From contig JBOHPP010000241.1 of assembly GCA_050731755.1 (NCBI GenBank), forward strand, positions 1 to 15,234: a stretch of DNA of 15,234 nucleotides, given 5' to 3'. The position numbers were made by a program, and so were the translations under genes. Source of the DNA: JBOHPP01 sp050731755. GTDB lineage: Bacteria > Methylomirabilota > Methylomirabilia > Rokubacteriales > CSP1-6. Within the stretch, counting starts at the first letter, position 1; every line of letters begins with the position of its first letter. This document shows positions 1 through 6,733 of this stretch, in pieces. The notes under the pieces are model-generated. The model was not told the DNA's origin. It saw nothing but the letters and a program-made list of their open reading frames with translations, and made no database searches.

Positions 1-88
1 CCGTGCGCTGGAAGTAGACGTCCGATACCTCGCCGCGCTTGATCTCGGCGTCGGACGCAGTGTGAAACGGACGCTTCGGGGGCGTCAT
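1..88 (-). CDS. Nicotinate phosphoribosyltransferase, N-terminus only (cut by window edge)
   Basis: Only the first 29 residues are visible, starting at an ATG (88-86) and running off the left edge. The segment SDAEIKRGEVSDVYFQRT (residues 12-29) matches my memory of the N-terminus of the short bacterial/archaeal nicotinate phosphoribosyltransferases (COG1488), which typically read 'EEIKxGxVTDVYFxRT'. That enzyme makes nicotinate mononucleotide from nicotinate and PRPP in NAD salvage, in the cytoplasm. It has its own sigma70-like promoter and is separated from galU by a 282-bp gap with a large inverted repeat, so it is probably not part of the polysaccharide operon. There is no strong Shine-Dalgarno before the ATG. 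The family call rests on a short stretch and cannot be confirmed here. Confidence 0.6.
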   Translation of the reverse strand, partial: MTPPKRPFHTASDAEIKRGEVSDVYFQRT

Positions 89-110
89 GGTGGGCCCAAA
101 CGTGTTGGAA

Positions 111-139
111 ATTCTGGCAGACCCGCCCTATGAAGTCAA
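111..139 (-). promoter_or_regulatory. Sigma70-like promoter for the downstream NAD-salvage gene
   Basis: On the minus strand a TTGACT hexamer (139-134, 5 of 6 matches to TTGACA) is followed after exactly 17 bases by CAGAAT (116-111, 4 of 6 to TATAAT). Transcription would start near position 104, giving a leader of only about 15 bases before the ATG at 88. The box stands out because the surrounding DNA is very GC-rich. It lies between the inverted repeat downstream of galU and the next gene, which is where a new transcription unit should begin. This is a sequence match only. Confidence 0.5.
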
Positions 140-219
140 CGAACGGGGGGCGCGCCGGCCCGGCCGGGGAGGGGGGGTTCCTGCGACCACACACGAGCCC
201 CCTTGAACCGCAACGCGTA

Positions 220-366
220 GGGCGTTCGGGTGGGGGTTGGAGGGTTCCGCCGACCCGTTCGCGCCGCCCAGGACAGGGCGCGGCGCTTCGTCTGGATCGC
301 CGAAGCGGGCGGCTTAGCGTATGGGTGCGTGGTCGCCGGAACCCCCCAACCCCCACCCGAACGCCC
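220..366. repeat. 147-bp element with 35-bp near-perfect inverted arms
   Basis: The left arm (220-254) and right arm (332-366) are reverse complements over 35 bases with only two mismatches. The 77-base spacer holds two further perfect 7-bp pairings: 263-269 with 307-313, and 284-290 with 301-306/307 around a 10-base loop. These nest inside the outer arms, so the whole element could fold into one long branched hairpin as DNA cruciform or RNA. It begins 4 bases after the galU stop codon. There is no T-run after the stem in the galU direction, so it is not a textbook intrinsic terminator, although a stem this long could still stop or stabilise the transcript. A MITE- or REP-like dispersed element is the main alternative. 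No open reading frame of note lies inside. Confidence 0.8.
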
Positions 367-370
367 GGGG

Positions 371-1249
371 TCAGAGATTCAAGGACTTGAGGTAGGCGCG
401 GAACTCGTCGGCGAGGTCGGGGCGGGCCAGCGCGAACTCCACGGTGGCCTTGAGGAAGCCGAGCTTGTCGCCGGTGTCGTAGCGCTTGCCCTGGAATTCC
501 ACGGCGTACATCGGCCGGCGAGCACGCAGGCGCCGGAGCCCGTCGGTGAGCTGGATCTCGCCGCGCCGATCCGGAGCCGTCTCGGCGAGGATGGCGAAGA
601 TGTCCGGGGTCAGCACGTAGCGCCCGATGATGGCCAGATCGGACGGCGCCTCTTCGGCCCGAGGCTTCTCGACGAGGTCGGCGATCTCGTAGACCCGGGC
701 GCCGGCCGCGACGCTGACCGGGCGGGCGGCGATAATGCCGTACTGGTGGATCCGCTCGCGCGGCACCCGCTCCACCGCCAGCACGGGCTCGCCCCAGCGA
801 TCGAAGACGTCGAGCAACTGCCGCATGCACGGGGTGGGAGCGCCGCCGATGATGTCGTCGCCCAGGAACACGGCGAACGGCTCGTCCCCTACCAGCGGGC
901 GGGCGCACAGGATGGCGTGGCCGAGACCGAGCGGCTCCTTCTGGCGCACGTAGCTGACCGAGGCCAGCTCCGAGATGGTCTTGATCTGGGCCAGCTCCTC
1001 CACCTTGCCCCGGTCGTTGAGGTAGTACTCCAGCTCGAAGGCGGCATCGAAGTGGTCCTCGATCGCGCGCTTGTTGCGGCCGGTCACGATGATGATCTCG
1101 CTCAGCCCGGAGGCCACCGCCTCTTCCACCACGTATTGAATGGTCGGCTTGTCGACCAGGGGCAACATCTCCTTGGGCTGGGCCTTGGTCGCGGGCAGGA
1201 ACCGGGTGCCGAGCCCGGCGGCTGGAAAGACGGCTTTGCGTACGGTCAT
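371..1249 (-). CDS. galU: UTP-glucose-1-phosphate uridylyltransferase (GalU)
   Basis: This 292-residue cytoplasmic enzyme joins UTP and glucose-1-phosphate to UDP-glucose, a donor for LPS and capsule sugars. The nucleotide-binding signature AAGLGTRFLPATKAQPKEML spans residues 10-29. The sugar/nucleotide site motifs LGLGHAILCA (107-116) and LGDDI (129-133), the EKP motif and DTGDKLGFLKA (268-278) follow in the order expected for GalU, and the length is normal. I chose the ATG at 1249 rather than the ATG at 1273 because a GAGGAG ribosome binding site sits 6 bases before it. It is the last gene of the cluster. A 54-base gap separates it from the DUF2062 gene, the widest spacing in the run. A TATGAT hexamer in that gap (1275-1270) might be a -10 box, but no -35 partner is visible. 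Confidence 0.95.
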   Translation of the reverse strand: MTVRKAVFPAAGLGTRFLPATKAQPKEMLPLVDKPTIQYVVEEAVASGLSEIIIVTGRNKRAIEDHFDAAFELEYYLNDRGKVEELAQIKTISELASVSYVRQKEPLGLGHAILCARPLVGDEPFAVFLGDDIIGGAPTPCMRQLLDVFDRWGEPVLAVERVPRERIHQYGIIAARPVSVAAGARVYEIADLVEKPRAEEAPSDLAIIGRYVLTPDIFAILAETAPDRRGEIQLTDGLRRLRARRPMYAVEFQGKRYDTGDKLGFLKATVEFALARPDLADEFRAYLKSLNL

Positions 1250-1276
1250 GGCTGGCTCCTCGGCCCTCATCATACC

Positions 1277-1290
1277 GCCTCGGGCGAGGC
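1277..1290. repeat. Short perfect hairpin between DUF2062 gene and galU
   Basis: The arms GCCTCG and CGAGGC (6 bp) flank a 2-base centre in the 54-base gap before galU. It has no T-run and is short for a terminator. It may slow transcription or set galU messenger levels, or it may be chance in GC-rich DNA. Confidence 0.3.
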
Positions 1291-1303
1291 CGACGGCGTG
1301 CTC

Positions 1304-1783
1304 TCAGGAGAAGGGCGTGGCGCGGCGCGACCGGCGCATCGAGATCACTCCGAAGGCCACCACGTAGGTCAGCAGGCCGGCGGCGACGCCGATCACCACG
1401 GTCCCCACCAGCAGCGGCAGCGACACTTCCTGGAGCAGGGTCAGGATGTCTCGCCACCTCAGCGCGCCCGGGTGCTCCATCAGATACGCGAGCCAGGCGT
1501 CCCGCACGCCGCCGGGATCGGGCACCAGCAGGCCACCCACCTTCAGCGCCGCCCCGTACACGATCGGCGCGAACCAGGGGAGGTTGATCCAGACGCCGGT
1601 CACCGTCGCGGCGCGGTTCAGGCGGAACAGCATGGCCACCAGGATCGCGAGGAGTGTCTGCAATCCCAGGAACGGTGTGCAGCTGAGGAACACGCCGACG
1701 GCCAGGCCCAGCGCGATCCGCTGCGGTGGATCATCCACGTGCAGCAGCGCGCGGAACCGCGCCGCCAGCTGCCGCAACGTCAT
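1304..1783 (-). CDS. DUF2062 family small membrane protein
   Basis: This 159-residue protein starts at an ATG overlapping the previous stop codon (ATGA). A short basic N-terminus precedes hydrophobic segments near residues 24-50 (containing GLAVGVFLSCTPFLGLQTLL), 58-86 (containing NLPWFAPIVYG) and 120-150, ending in a basic tail MRRSRRATPFS. The GxxxGxFxxxxPxxGxQ-type segment followed by an N/P-rich second segment is the pattern I associate with DUF2062. This family of inner-membrane proteins has no established biochemical role and is often found near glycosyltransferases. Its position between a polyprenyl-phosphate sugar transferase and GalU suggests a part in envelope glycan assembly, which is inference. 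Longer upstream reading in this frame lies over the preceding gene and is not used. Confidence 0.8.
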   Translation of the reverse strand: MTLRQLAARFRALLHVDDPPQRIALGLAVGVFLSCTPFLGLQTLLAILVAMLFRLNRAATVTGVWINLPWFAPIVYGAALKVGGLLVPDPGGVRDAWLAYLMEHPGALRWRDILTLLQEVSLPLLVGTVVIGVAAGLLTYVVAFGVISMRRSRRATPFS

Positions 1784-2901
1784 CCGGGTCGTCCCCGCCC
1801 CACGCCCTCGATCACCGCGATGATGGCGAGCACGCACGCGGCCTGAACCAGCAGCAACATGGCCTCGTGCGCGGTGGCCCGTTCCAGGAGCAGCGCCGAC
1901 AGCCCCAGGGTCGCCGAGATGAAGTAGATGAGGAGCACGCTCTGGGATTTGCTGAGCCCCAGGGCCTCGAAGCGATGATGGATGTGGTCCTTGCCGGTAT
2001 AGGCCAACCACTCGTGCAGCGAGTGCACTTTGCCGGTCACCACCCGGGCGATGCTCACGAAGGCGATGTCGAACAACGGCACCCCCAGGATGAGGACCGG
2101 AGTGAACAGGGCCACCACGGGATCATCATCGGCCCACTCCCCCATCACCGCCAGCCCGGCCAACGTGAAGCCGATGAAGGAGGAGCCGCTGTCGCCCAGG
2201 AAGATCGTGGCCCCGCCGGGCCGGAAGTTGTACGGCAGAAATCCCAGGCAGGCGCCGACCAGGGCGGCGGCCAGGTACATCAGGTAGCGCTGATCGGTCT
2301 GGAGCGCGGTGACGCTGAAGAAGATTCCGGCGATGATGCCGATCCCCGCGGCCAGCCCATCCATGCCGTCCAGGAACTGGACGGCGTTCGTCACGGTGAG
2401 GAAGCAGAGCAGCGTGAGCGCGAGATTCAGGGCGGCCGACCCGGGAAACCACGACGGCACGGTGTGCAGGACCACGCCATAGAGCATCGCGATCGCCGCG
2501 CCAGCGACCTGCCCGCTCAGCTTGACCCCGGCCGGCAGCTCGGCGATGTCGTCGAGGACGCCCAGCGCCACCACGATCGTCGCCCCCAGCGCCACGCCCT
2601 TCAGCGGCATGGAGAAGTGGAAGTTGGCCAGCGCCGTCGCCGCGAAGGCGACGTAGACGGCGGCGCCGCCCAGCAGCGGCGTCGCCACCCGGTGCACCTT
2701 GCGGGCGGCCGGCTGGTCCAGCACGCCGCGCCAGCCGGCATAGGTCCGGACCAGCGGCACCATGAACCACGCGATGGCGAAGGCCAGCGAGACCAGGTAC
2801 GGCCACACCAGGCCGCCCCCGTAGAACCAGCGATGCACGGGTGGCGTGAGCAGGCCGCCCACCAGGGCCAACCCCACGGCCGATCGCCACACGTCGCTCA
2901 C
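1780..2901 (-). CDS. Polyprenyl-phosphate GlcNAc/hexosamine-1-phosphate transferase (WecA/TagO type)
   Basis: This is a 373-residue integral membrane protein of the MraY/WecA superfamily. The family transfers a sugar-1-phosphate from a UDP-sugar to undecaprenyl phosphate, starting synthesis of lipid-linked polysaccharide on the cytoplasmic face. Visible motifs are the Mg-binding DD pair in LGVLDDI (113-119), NAVQFLDGMDGLAAG (172-186), LGDSGSSFIG (235-244) and the HIHHR motif (306-310) that marks the WecA/TagO branch rather than MraY. About ten hydrophobic segments are spread along the chain. The start is the GTG overlapping the DegT gene's stop (GTGA), which gives a sensible N-terminus ahead of the first membrane span. 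The exact sugar is not readable from sequence. It is the only initiating transferase in the window, so it probably primes the glycan built by the neighbouring enzymes. Confidence 0.92.
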   Translation of the reverse strand: MSDVWRSAVGLALVGGLLTPPVHRWFYGGGLVWPYLVSLAFAIAWFMVPLVRTYAGWRGVLDQPAARKVHRVATPLLGGAAVYVAFAATALANFHFSMPLKGVALGATIVVALGVLDDIAELPAGVKLSGQVAGAAIAMLYGVVLHTVPSWFPGSAALNLALTLLCFLTVTNAVQFLDGMDGLAAGIGIIAGIFFSVTALQTDQRYLMYLAAALVGACLGFLPYNFRPGGATIFLGDSGSSFIGFTLAGLAVMGEWADDDPVVALFTPVLILGVPLFDIAFVSIARVVTGKVHSLHEWLAYTGKDHIHHRFEALGLSKSQSVLLIYFISATLGLSALLLERATAHEAMLLLVQAACVLAIIAVIEGVGRGRPG

Positions 2902-3935
2902 GCGGCCAACGTCTCCGCCAGCGCTGCGGCCACGGCATCCACGTCGCCGTCGGTCAGCGAGGGATAGCACGGTAGGGACAGTGACTCCGCCCACAGCCGC
3001 TCGGCCGCGGGAAAGCCGCCCAGCCCGAGCGCGCGGTGCAGCGGTCGGAACACCGGCCGCCGTACCGCCACGCCCTGCGCCTCCAGGCGCGCGATCAGCG
3101 GCCCGAGGGGCGCGCGTGCGCCGATGACGAAACGATGGTAGACGTGCCGCTCCCCGGCGTCAACGGGGAGCCGGCAGGAAACGCCGCTGAGCCGCGCCCG
3201 GTACCGGGCGGCGATGGCCCGACGGCGCCCGACGAACTCGTCGAGGCGGGCGAGCTGGCTGCGGCCCAACGCCGCCTGCATGTCGGTCAGCTTGTAGTTG
3301 AAGCGCGGGGCCAGATCCTCGCGCTCGTCGTAGTCGCGGGCCTCCCGCACCCGGCCCACCAGCGCCGCGGGTCCAGCCACCGCGCCGCCTTCACCGGTCG
3401 TCAGGAGCTTGGTCGCGTAGAACGAGCAGACGGCGAGGCGCCCCAGGCTGCCCACCGGCCGGCCGCCGACCGCGGCGCCCAGGGCCTGGGCGCAGTCTTC
3501 GAGGATGGGGACTCCCAGCGTCAGGAACGGGGCGAGGTCGATGGCGAGGCCGAAGGCGTGGGGCACGATCACGGCGCGGGTCCGCGGGGCCAGCCGGCGC
3601 TTGGCGTCGTCCACGGCCAGCGTGAGCGTGGCCGGATCGGCGTCGGCGAGGACCGGCCGGCCGCCGGCGCGCGTGACCGCGTGATGGAGGGCGTCGCAGA
3701 CGAAGCTCGGGATGATCACGTCGTCTCCGGGGTCGACCTCGAGGGCCCGGAGGGCCAGCTCCAACGCGGCGCTGCCCGAGCTGACCACGGCGGCATCCTC
3801 GACCCCGAGGCGCGCGGCCAGCTCCCGCTCGAACGCCGCCACCTCGCGGCCCTGGGCGATCTGACCGGAGCGGACGACGCCGGCGACGCGCTCGGCGTCG
3901 GCGGCGCTGAGCGTGGGGCGCGAGTGAGGAATCAA
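2898..3935 (-). CDS. DegT/DnrJ/EryC1-type sugar aminotransferase
   Basis: This is a 345-residue PLP enzyme of the fold-type I sugar aminotransferases, which convert a keto-sugar nucleotide to an amino sugar using glutamate or glutamine. Residues typical of the family are VSSGSAAL near 51-58, the PLP-ring aspartate in EDCAQALGA (146-154) and the Schiff-base lysine in SFYATK (K176), followed by TTGEGGA. The N-terminal IPHSRPTL and RFNYKLTDMQAALG (about 211-224) also match. The chain is slightly shorter than the usual 360-400. The start is assigned to a TTG overlapping the PIG-L stop (TTGA), following the overlap pattern of this operon; a GTG eight codons upstream (3959) is the alternative. Substrate cannot be told from sequence. 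Co-occurrence with a PIG-L deacetylase suggests amino-sugar handling. Confidence 0.88.
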   Translation of the reverse strand: MIPHSRPTLSAADAERVAGVVRSGQIAQGREVAAFERELAARLGVEDAAVVSSGSAALELALRALEVDPGDDVIIPSFVCDALHHAVTRAGGRPVLADADPATLTLAVDDAKRRLAPRTRAVIVPHAFGLAIDLAPFLTLGVPILEDCAQALGAAVGGRPVGSLGRLAVCSFYATKLLTTGEGGAVAGPAALVGRVREARDYDEREDLAPRFNYKLTDMQAALGRSQLARLDEFVGRRRAIAARYRARLSGVSCRLPVDAGERHVYHRFVIGARAPLGPLIARLEAQGVAVRRPVFRPLHRALGLGGFPAAERLWAESLSLPCYPSLTDGDVDAVAAALAETLAA

Positions 3936-4546
3936 AGGTCCAGCAGCAGCCGGACCGACTGAAAGGCCTCCGCGTACCGCACGCGCGCCTGGATGCCGCG
4001 GAAGTTGGCGCAGGAGACCGCCAGCTCCAGGATCGTCAGGTCCTCGATATTGGTCTTGGTGACCTGCGAGCGGTGCGCTTCCAGACTGGCCAGCTTGCGG
4101 TCGAGCACCTTGTCGATGTTCGCGTAGCAGTTGGGCGTGAAGTTCTGGGTGGACGGGACCTCGAAGAAGAGGAAGTTGGGGACGTAGCGAGTGGCCGAGA
4201 CGGCGGCCTGGGCCAGGTTGCGGTGATCCTGGTGGGTATCGTCGGGGTAGTTGACGAAGATCATCGCTGGCCGGGCTTGCCGGATCACCGACTCGACTCG
4301 CACGATCAGCTCGCGATTGTAGGGCACCTCGGTGTCCTGGTAGCCGCCCCAATACACCTTACGGACGCCCATGACCACCGCGGAGTCTTCCTGCTCGCGC
4401 CGTCGCACGGCGGCGTCCCCGCCCAGCGAGCCGTCGGTGGCCACGAAGATGTAGACGTCATGACCCTTCTGCGCGTACAGCGTCAGGGTGCCGCCGCAAC
4501 CGTACTCGATGTCGTCCGGATGGGCGCCGATCGCGAGGACGTTCAC
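3932..4546 (-). CDS. PIG-L family N-acetyl sugar deacetylase
   Basis: This 204-residue protein belongs to the zinc-dependent PIG-L/LmbE family, which removes N-acetyl groups from GlcNAc-containing substrates (as in GPI, mycothiol and bacillithiol synthesis, and some antibiotics). The zinc ligands are visible: H9 and D12 in GAHPDDIEYGCGG (7-19) and H108 in THQDH (104-108). The Asp of AHPDD that acts as general base is also present. There is no signal peptide, so it should act in the cytoplasm. It starts at GTG 4546 with a GAGGA site about 10 bases upstream and lies 22 bases after the WbqC gene, one of the few gaps in the operon. It is shorter than many relatives (about 230-300) but the core is intact. 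Its substrate is probably a nucleotide- or lipid-linked amino sugar made in this cluster, which is inference. Confidence 0.9.
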   Translation of the reverse strand: MNVLAIGAHPDDIEYGCGGTLTLYAQKGHDVYIFVATDGSLGGDAAVRRREQEDSAVVMGVRKVYWGGYQDTEVPYNRELIVRVESVIRQARPAMIFVNYPDDTHQDHRNLAQAAVSATRYVPNFLFFEVPSTQNFTPNCYANIDKVLDRKLASLEAHRSQVTKTNIEDLTILELAVSCANFRGIQARVRYAEAFQSVRLLLDL

Positions 4547-4568
4547 CGCTCGTGAGTCCTCAAGGGCG

Positions 4569-5273
4569 TCATGGGCTGAGCTCGGACCAGCGATCGCCCT
4601 GCCGGAGGATGGCCAGGGCCTCGTCGCCGTGCGTCAATAATAAGTCAAGCCCCGAGAGAAACGGGACGAATTCCTCCTGTGGTTGCGGGTAGACGGGATG
4701 CTCGTACTCTTGCACGCGCACGCCGATGCCGGCGGCCCGGAACTGCGCGAAGTCCATGTACCGGGCGCCGTCGCGGCCGGCCAGGTAGACGGTCGCGCCG
4801 ACGGCACGGCACAGGGCTACGAGCCGGCCGGTGGAGTCGCTCGCCGCCGCCGGGAACTCCGAGGCCAGCCGGGCCGGGGTGGCGATGCCCACGGCGTGAC
4901 CGAGCCAGCGGGCGCTGGCTACCGCCAGCGGAGCGAGCGTCGTCCACAGCCGGCCGTAGAACTCCTCCAGCTCGCCGGTGTAGCAGTCCAGGAACTTGGC
5001 CCGGGCGTAGGCGTGCTGGATGGCTCGTAGGTGGCGCCGGGCCCAGGCCTGCCGCGCATCGATCTCCACCTCGGCGATGGTCAGGCCCAAGCGCGCCCGC
5101 ACGGGCACCGTGAGCCAGCGCGGCCCCTGGGGGGTGTTGATGCGGTTGCGATTCTGCCAGCCGTTCTTCTCGTACTGCACGGTGTCGAGGAAGATGAGCA
5201 CATCGGCCTCGGCCCACTTGGCGAGGTAGCCGAGCCACGGCAGATAGTGCGGCTGGTGAATGGCGACTTTCAT
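4569..5273 (-). CDS. WbqC-like family protein
   Basis: This is a 234-residue cytoplasmic protein with the WbqC-family N-terminus VAIHQPHYLPWLGYLAKW (residues 3-20), then LDTVQYEKNGWQNRNRI (about 29-45) and a later THGDEA near the C-terminus. The family (WbqC, PF08889) recurs in O-antigen and capsule clusters and near amino-sugar genes. Its biochemical activity was, to my knowledge, not settled for most members; acyl or amino-acid transfer to amino sugars has been discussed. The conserved His and Asn residues suggest an enzyme. The ATG overlaps the stop of the PHP-like gene (ATGA). The pairing with a PIG-L deacetylase and a DegT aminotransferase just downstream suggests it modifies an amino sugar. 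Longer reading upstream in this frame lies over the PHP-like gene and is rejected. Confidence 0.88.
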   Translation of the reverse strand: MKVAIHQPHYLPWLGYLAKWAEADVLIFLDTVQYEKNGWQNRNRINTPQGPRWLTVPVRARLGLTIAEVEIDARQAWARRHLRAIQHAYARAKFLDCYTGELEEFYGRLWTTLAPLAVASARWLGHAVGIATPARLASEFPAAASDSTGRLVALCRAVGATVYLAGRDGARYMDFAQFRAAGIGVRVQEYEHPVYPQPQEEFVPFLSGLDLLLTHGDEALAILRQGDRWSELSP

Positions 5274-6733
5274 GGCCCGCCGACGAAGATGGGGCTGGTC
5301 AGCAGCCGATGGGGCGCGGTGGACCGCACGTCCACCCGGAACACCGTCGGGCCGTCCGCCTGTTCGCGGTGCACGGCTCGGAACGGCGTCTGGCCGGCCC
5401 ACGCCTCCACGACGGCGCCGTTGCGGACGAGGGTCACCCGCACCGGCAGTGGCAGGCCCGGGTTGGCTTCGACGCCGATACGGACCTCCAGCGGGGTCCC
5501 CGCAGCCACTGGCAACCGGTCCCCCGACTGCGCCACGGCCCCGCCGGCGACGACCGAGTAGTCGGCGAGCACCAGCTCTGCGTCGGGGGCGCGCTGCAGC
5601 GCGTAGAGCCGGCCGCGCCGGAGCGCCGCGAGCACCGCCGCCTCGGAACGCTCCTCCACGAGGAAGATCGTCTGCACGCTGCCGACTCGCTTGCCGGCGG
5701 TGAAGCCGTGAAAGCCGGACTCGCCCACGGCCCAGGCCGGCCGGCTGCGCTCGCCCGCCGCGTACTGGACGAGCAGGCGGTCCCACACGCCACCGGGGTC
5801 CACGACGTGGACGGGTTGCTCGTAGAGCCCGCCGAATGCCGTGTAACGAGCGGTCCGCAGCAGATCGTCCGGATACGGCTGCGTCTGCCACGTCACGCGC
5901 AGCGGGCCGAGATTCCGCTGGCCGTTGTCGACGGCCTCGGGGAACGACCACACCACCGCGCCGCCCAGATGCTCGACGTGGTCGATGAGCGCCTGGTGCG
6001 GCTCGGTGCCGAAGTCCTCCCACGGCGGGTAGCGATCGATGGTGAACGGCCAGCCGCGCACGAGCGCGAGCACCCCCACCCCGACGAGCAGGCCGCCGGT
6101 GAGCCAGGCCCGGCGCCGGACGACCACCACGGCCCCGCCGATACGCCGGCGGTGGCGTCGCCGGCGCAGCACGAGGACGAGGCCGGGCAGCACGAGCAGG
6201 CCGGGCAGCGCGTCGAGCGCGGACTGCCACGTGTAGATCGGCTCGTCGCGGTTGCCGATGACGGGCAGTCGGCTCAGGAGCGCGGGGTCGGTGACCCCGA
6301 AGACGAGGAGATTCTTTTGGCTGTCATGCACGGTGAGGTCGACTCCCAGCGGCGAGCCCGTCCAGCGATAGTGGGGCACGACCTCCACGCCCGGCAGCAG
6401 GAGCACGCGGCTCTGCCGTCGCCGGATTTCCTCGACGCGGGCCAGGTACCGCTCGATGCCCGGCCCGAGCACGCCGGGCGCCTCGGCGGCGACGCGCGTG
6501 AGGGCGCGAAAGGGCAGCAGCCCGTACTCGATTCGCAGCAGGTAATTCTCGGAGAGCAGGAGCGCCTGGATCCCCTGCCCCTCGGCCGCCCGGACGAGCT
6601 CCTCGAGCGCGAGATCGCCCGTCGTGAGGTCGGAGTGCACGTGGAGAACCGCGGGCAGGCGCTCCAGAGCGGAGGCGGCCGGCGCGGCGACAAGCGCGCT
6701 CAGGGCCAGCGCGACGACAGCCGCTGCCTTCAC
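5270..6733 (-). CDS. Exported membrane-anchored PHP-like protein, probably degenerate
   Basis: This 487-residue protein starts at a GTG overlapping the GT4 stop (GTGA). Residues 1-22 form a signal peptide or anchor (AAPAASA before L23). A PHP-type motif I, LHVHSD, lies at 30-35, followed by QALLLSEN (56-63) where PHP enzymes normally carry a TDH motif, and by LLLPGVEVVP (111-120), which fits the GxE motif III. Two hydrophobic spans, about 175-189 and 211-226, flank a very basic loop (190-208, many Arg). By the positive-inside rule that loop is cytoplasmic, with both flanking parts in the periplasm. Residues 245-266 resemble the PHP continuation (DHVEHLGGAVVW), and 410-487 look like a beta-sandwich domain. 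PHP proteins are metal-dependent phosphoesterases, but missing ligands suggest a binding or structural role here. The exact role is unknown; the context is polysaccharide assembly. Confidence 0.72.
   Translation of the reverse strand: MKAAAVVALALSALVAAPAASALERLPAVLHVHSDLTTGDLALEELVRAAEGQGIQALLLSENYLLRIEYGLLPFRALTRVAAEAPGVLGPGIERYLARVEEIRRRQSRVLLLPGVEVVPHYRWTGSPLGVDLTVHDSQKNLLVFGVTDPALLSRLPVIGNRDEPIYTWQSALDALPGLLVLPGLVLVLRRRRHRRRIGGAVVVVRRRAWLTGGLLVGVGVLALVRGWPFTIDRYPPWEDFGTEPHQALIDHVEHLGGAVVWSFPEAVDNGQRNLGPLRVTWQTQPYPDDLLRTARYTAFGGLYEQPVHVVDPGGVWDRLLVQYAAGERSRPAWAVGESGFHGFTAGKRVGSVQTIFLVEERSEAAVLAALRRGRLYALQRAPDAELVLADYSVVAGGAVAQSGDRLPVAAGTPLEVRIGVEANPGLPLPVRVTLVRNGAVVEAWAGQTPFRAVHREQADGPTVFRVDVRSTAPHRLLTSPIFVGGP

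Noticed and set aside
1270..1275. Internal promoter before galU (TATGAT)
   Set aside because: The -10-like hexamer is good, but no -35-like hexamer lies 16-18 bases upstream. It is noted in the galU entry only.
230..1846. 538-residue plus-strand open frame
   Set aside because: It runs antisense over galU, the DUF2062 gene and the inverted repeat, has low-complexity Arg/Gly/Gln/His-rich sequence with no recognisable domain, and is expected by chance opposite GC-rich genes.
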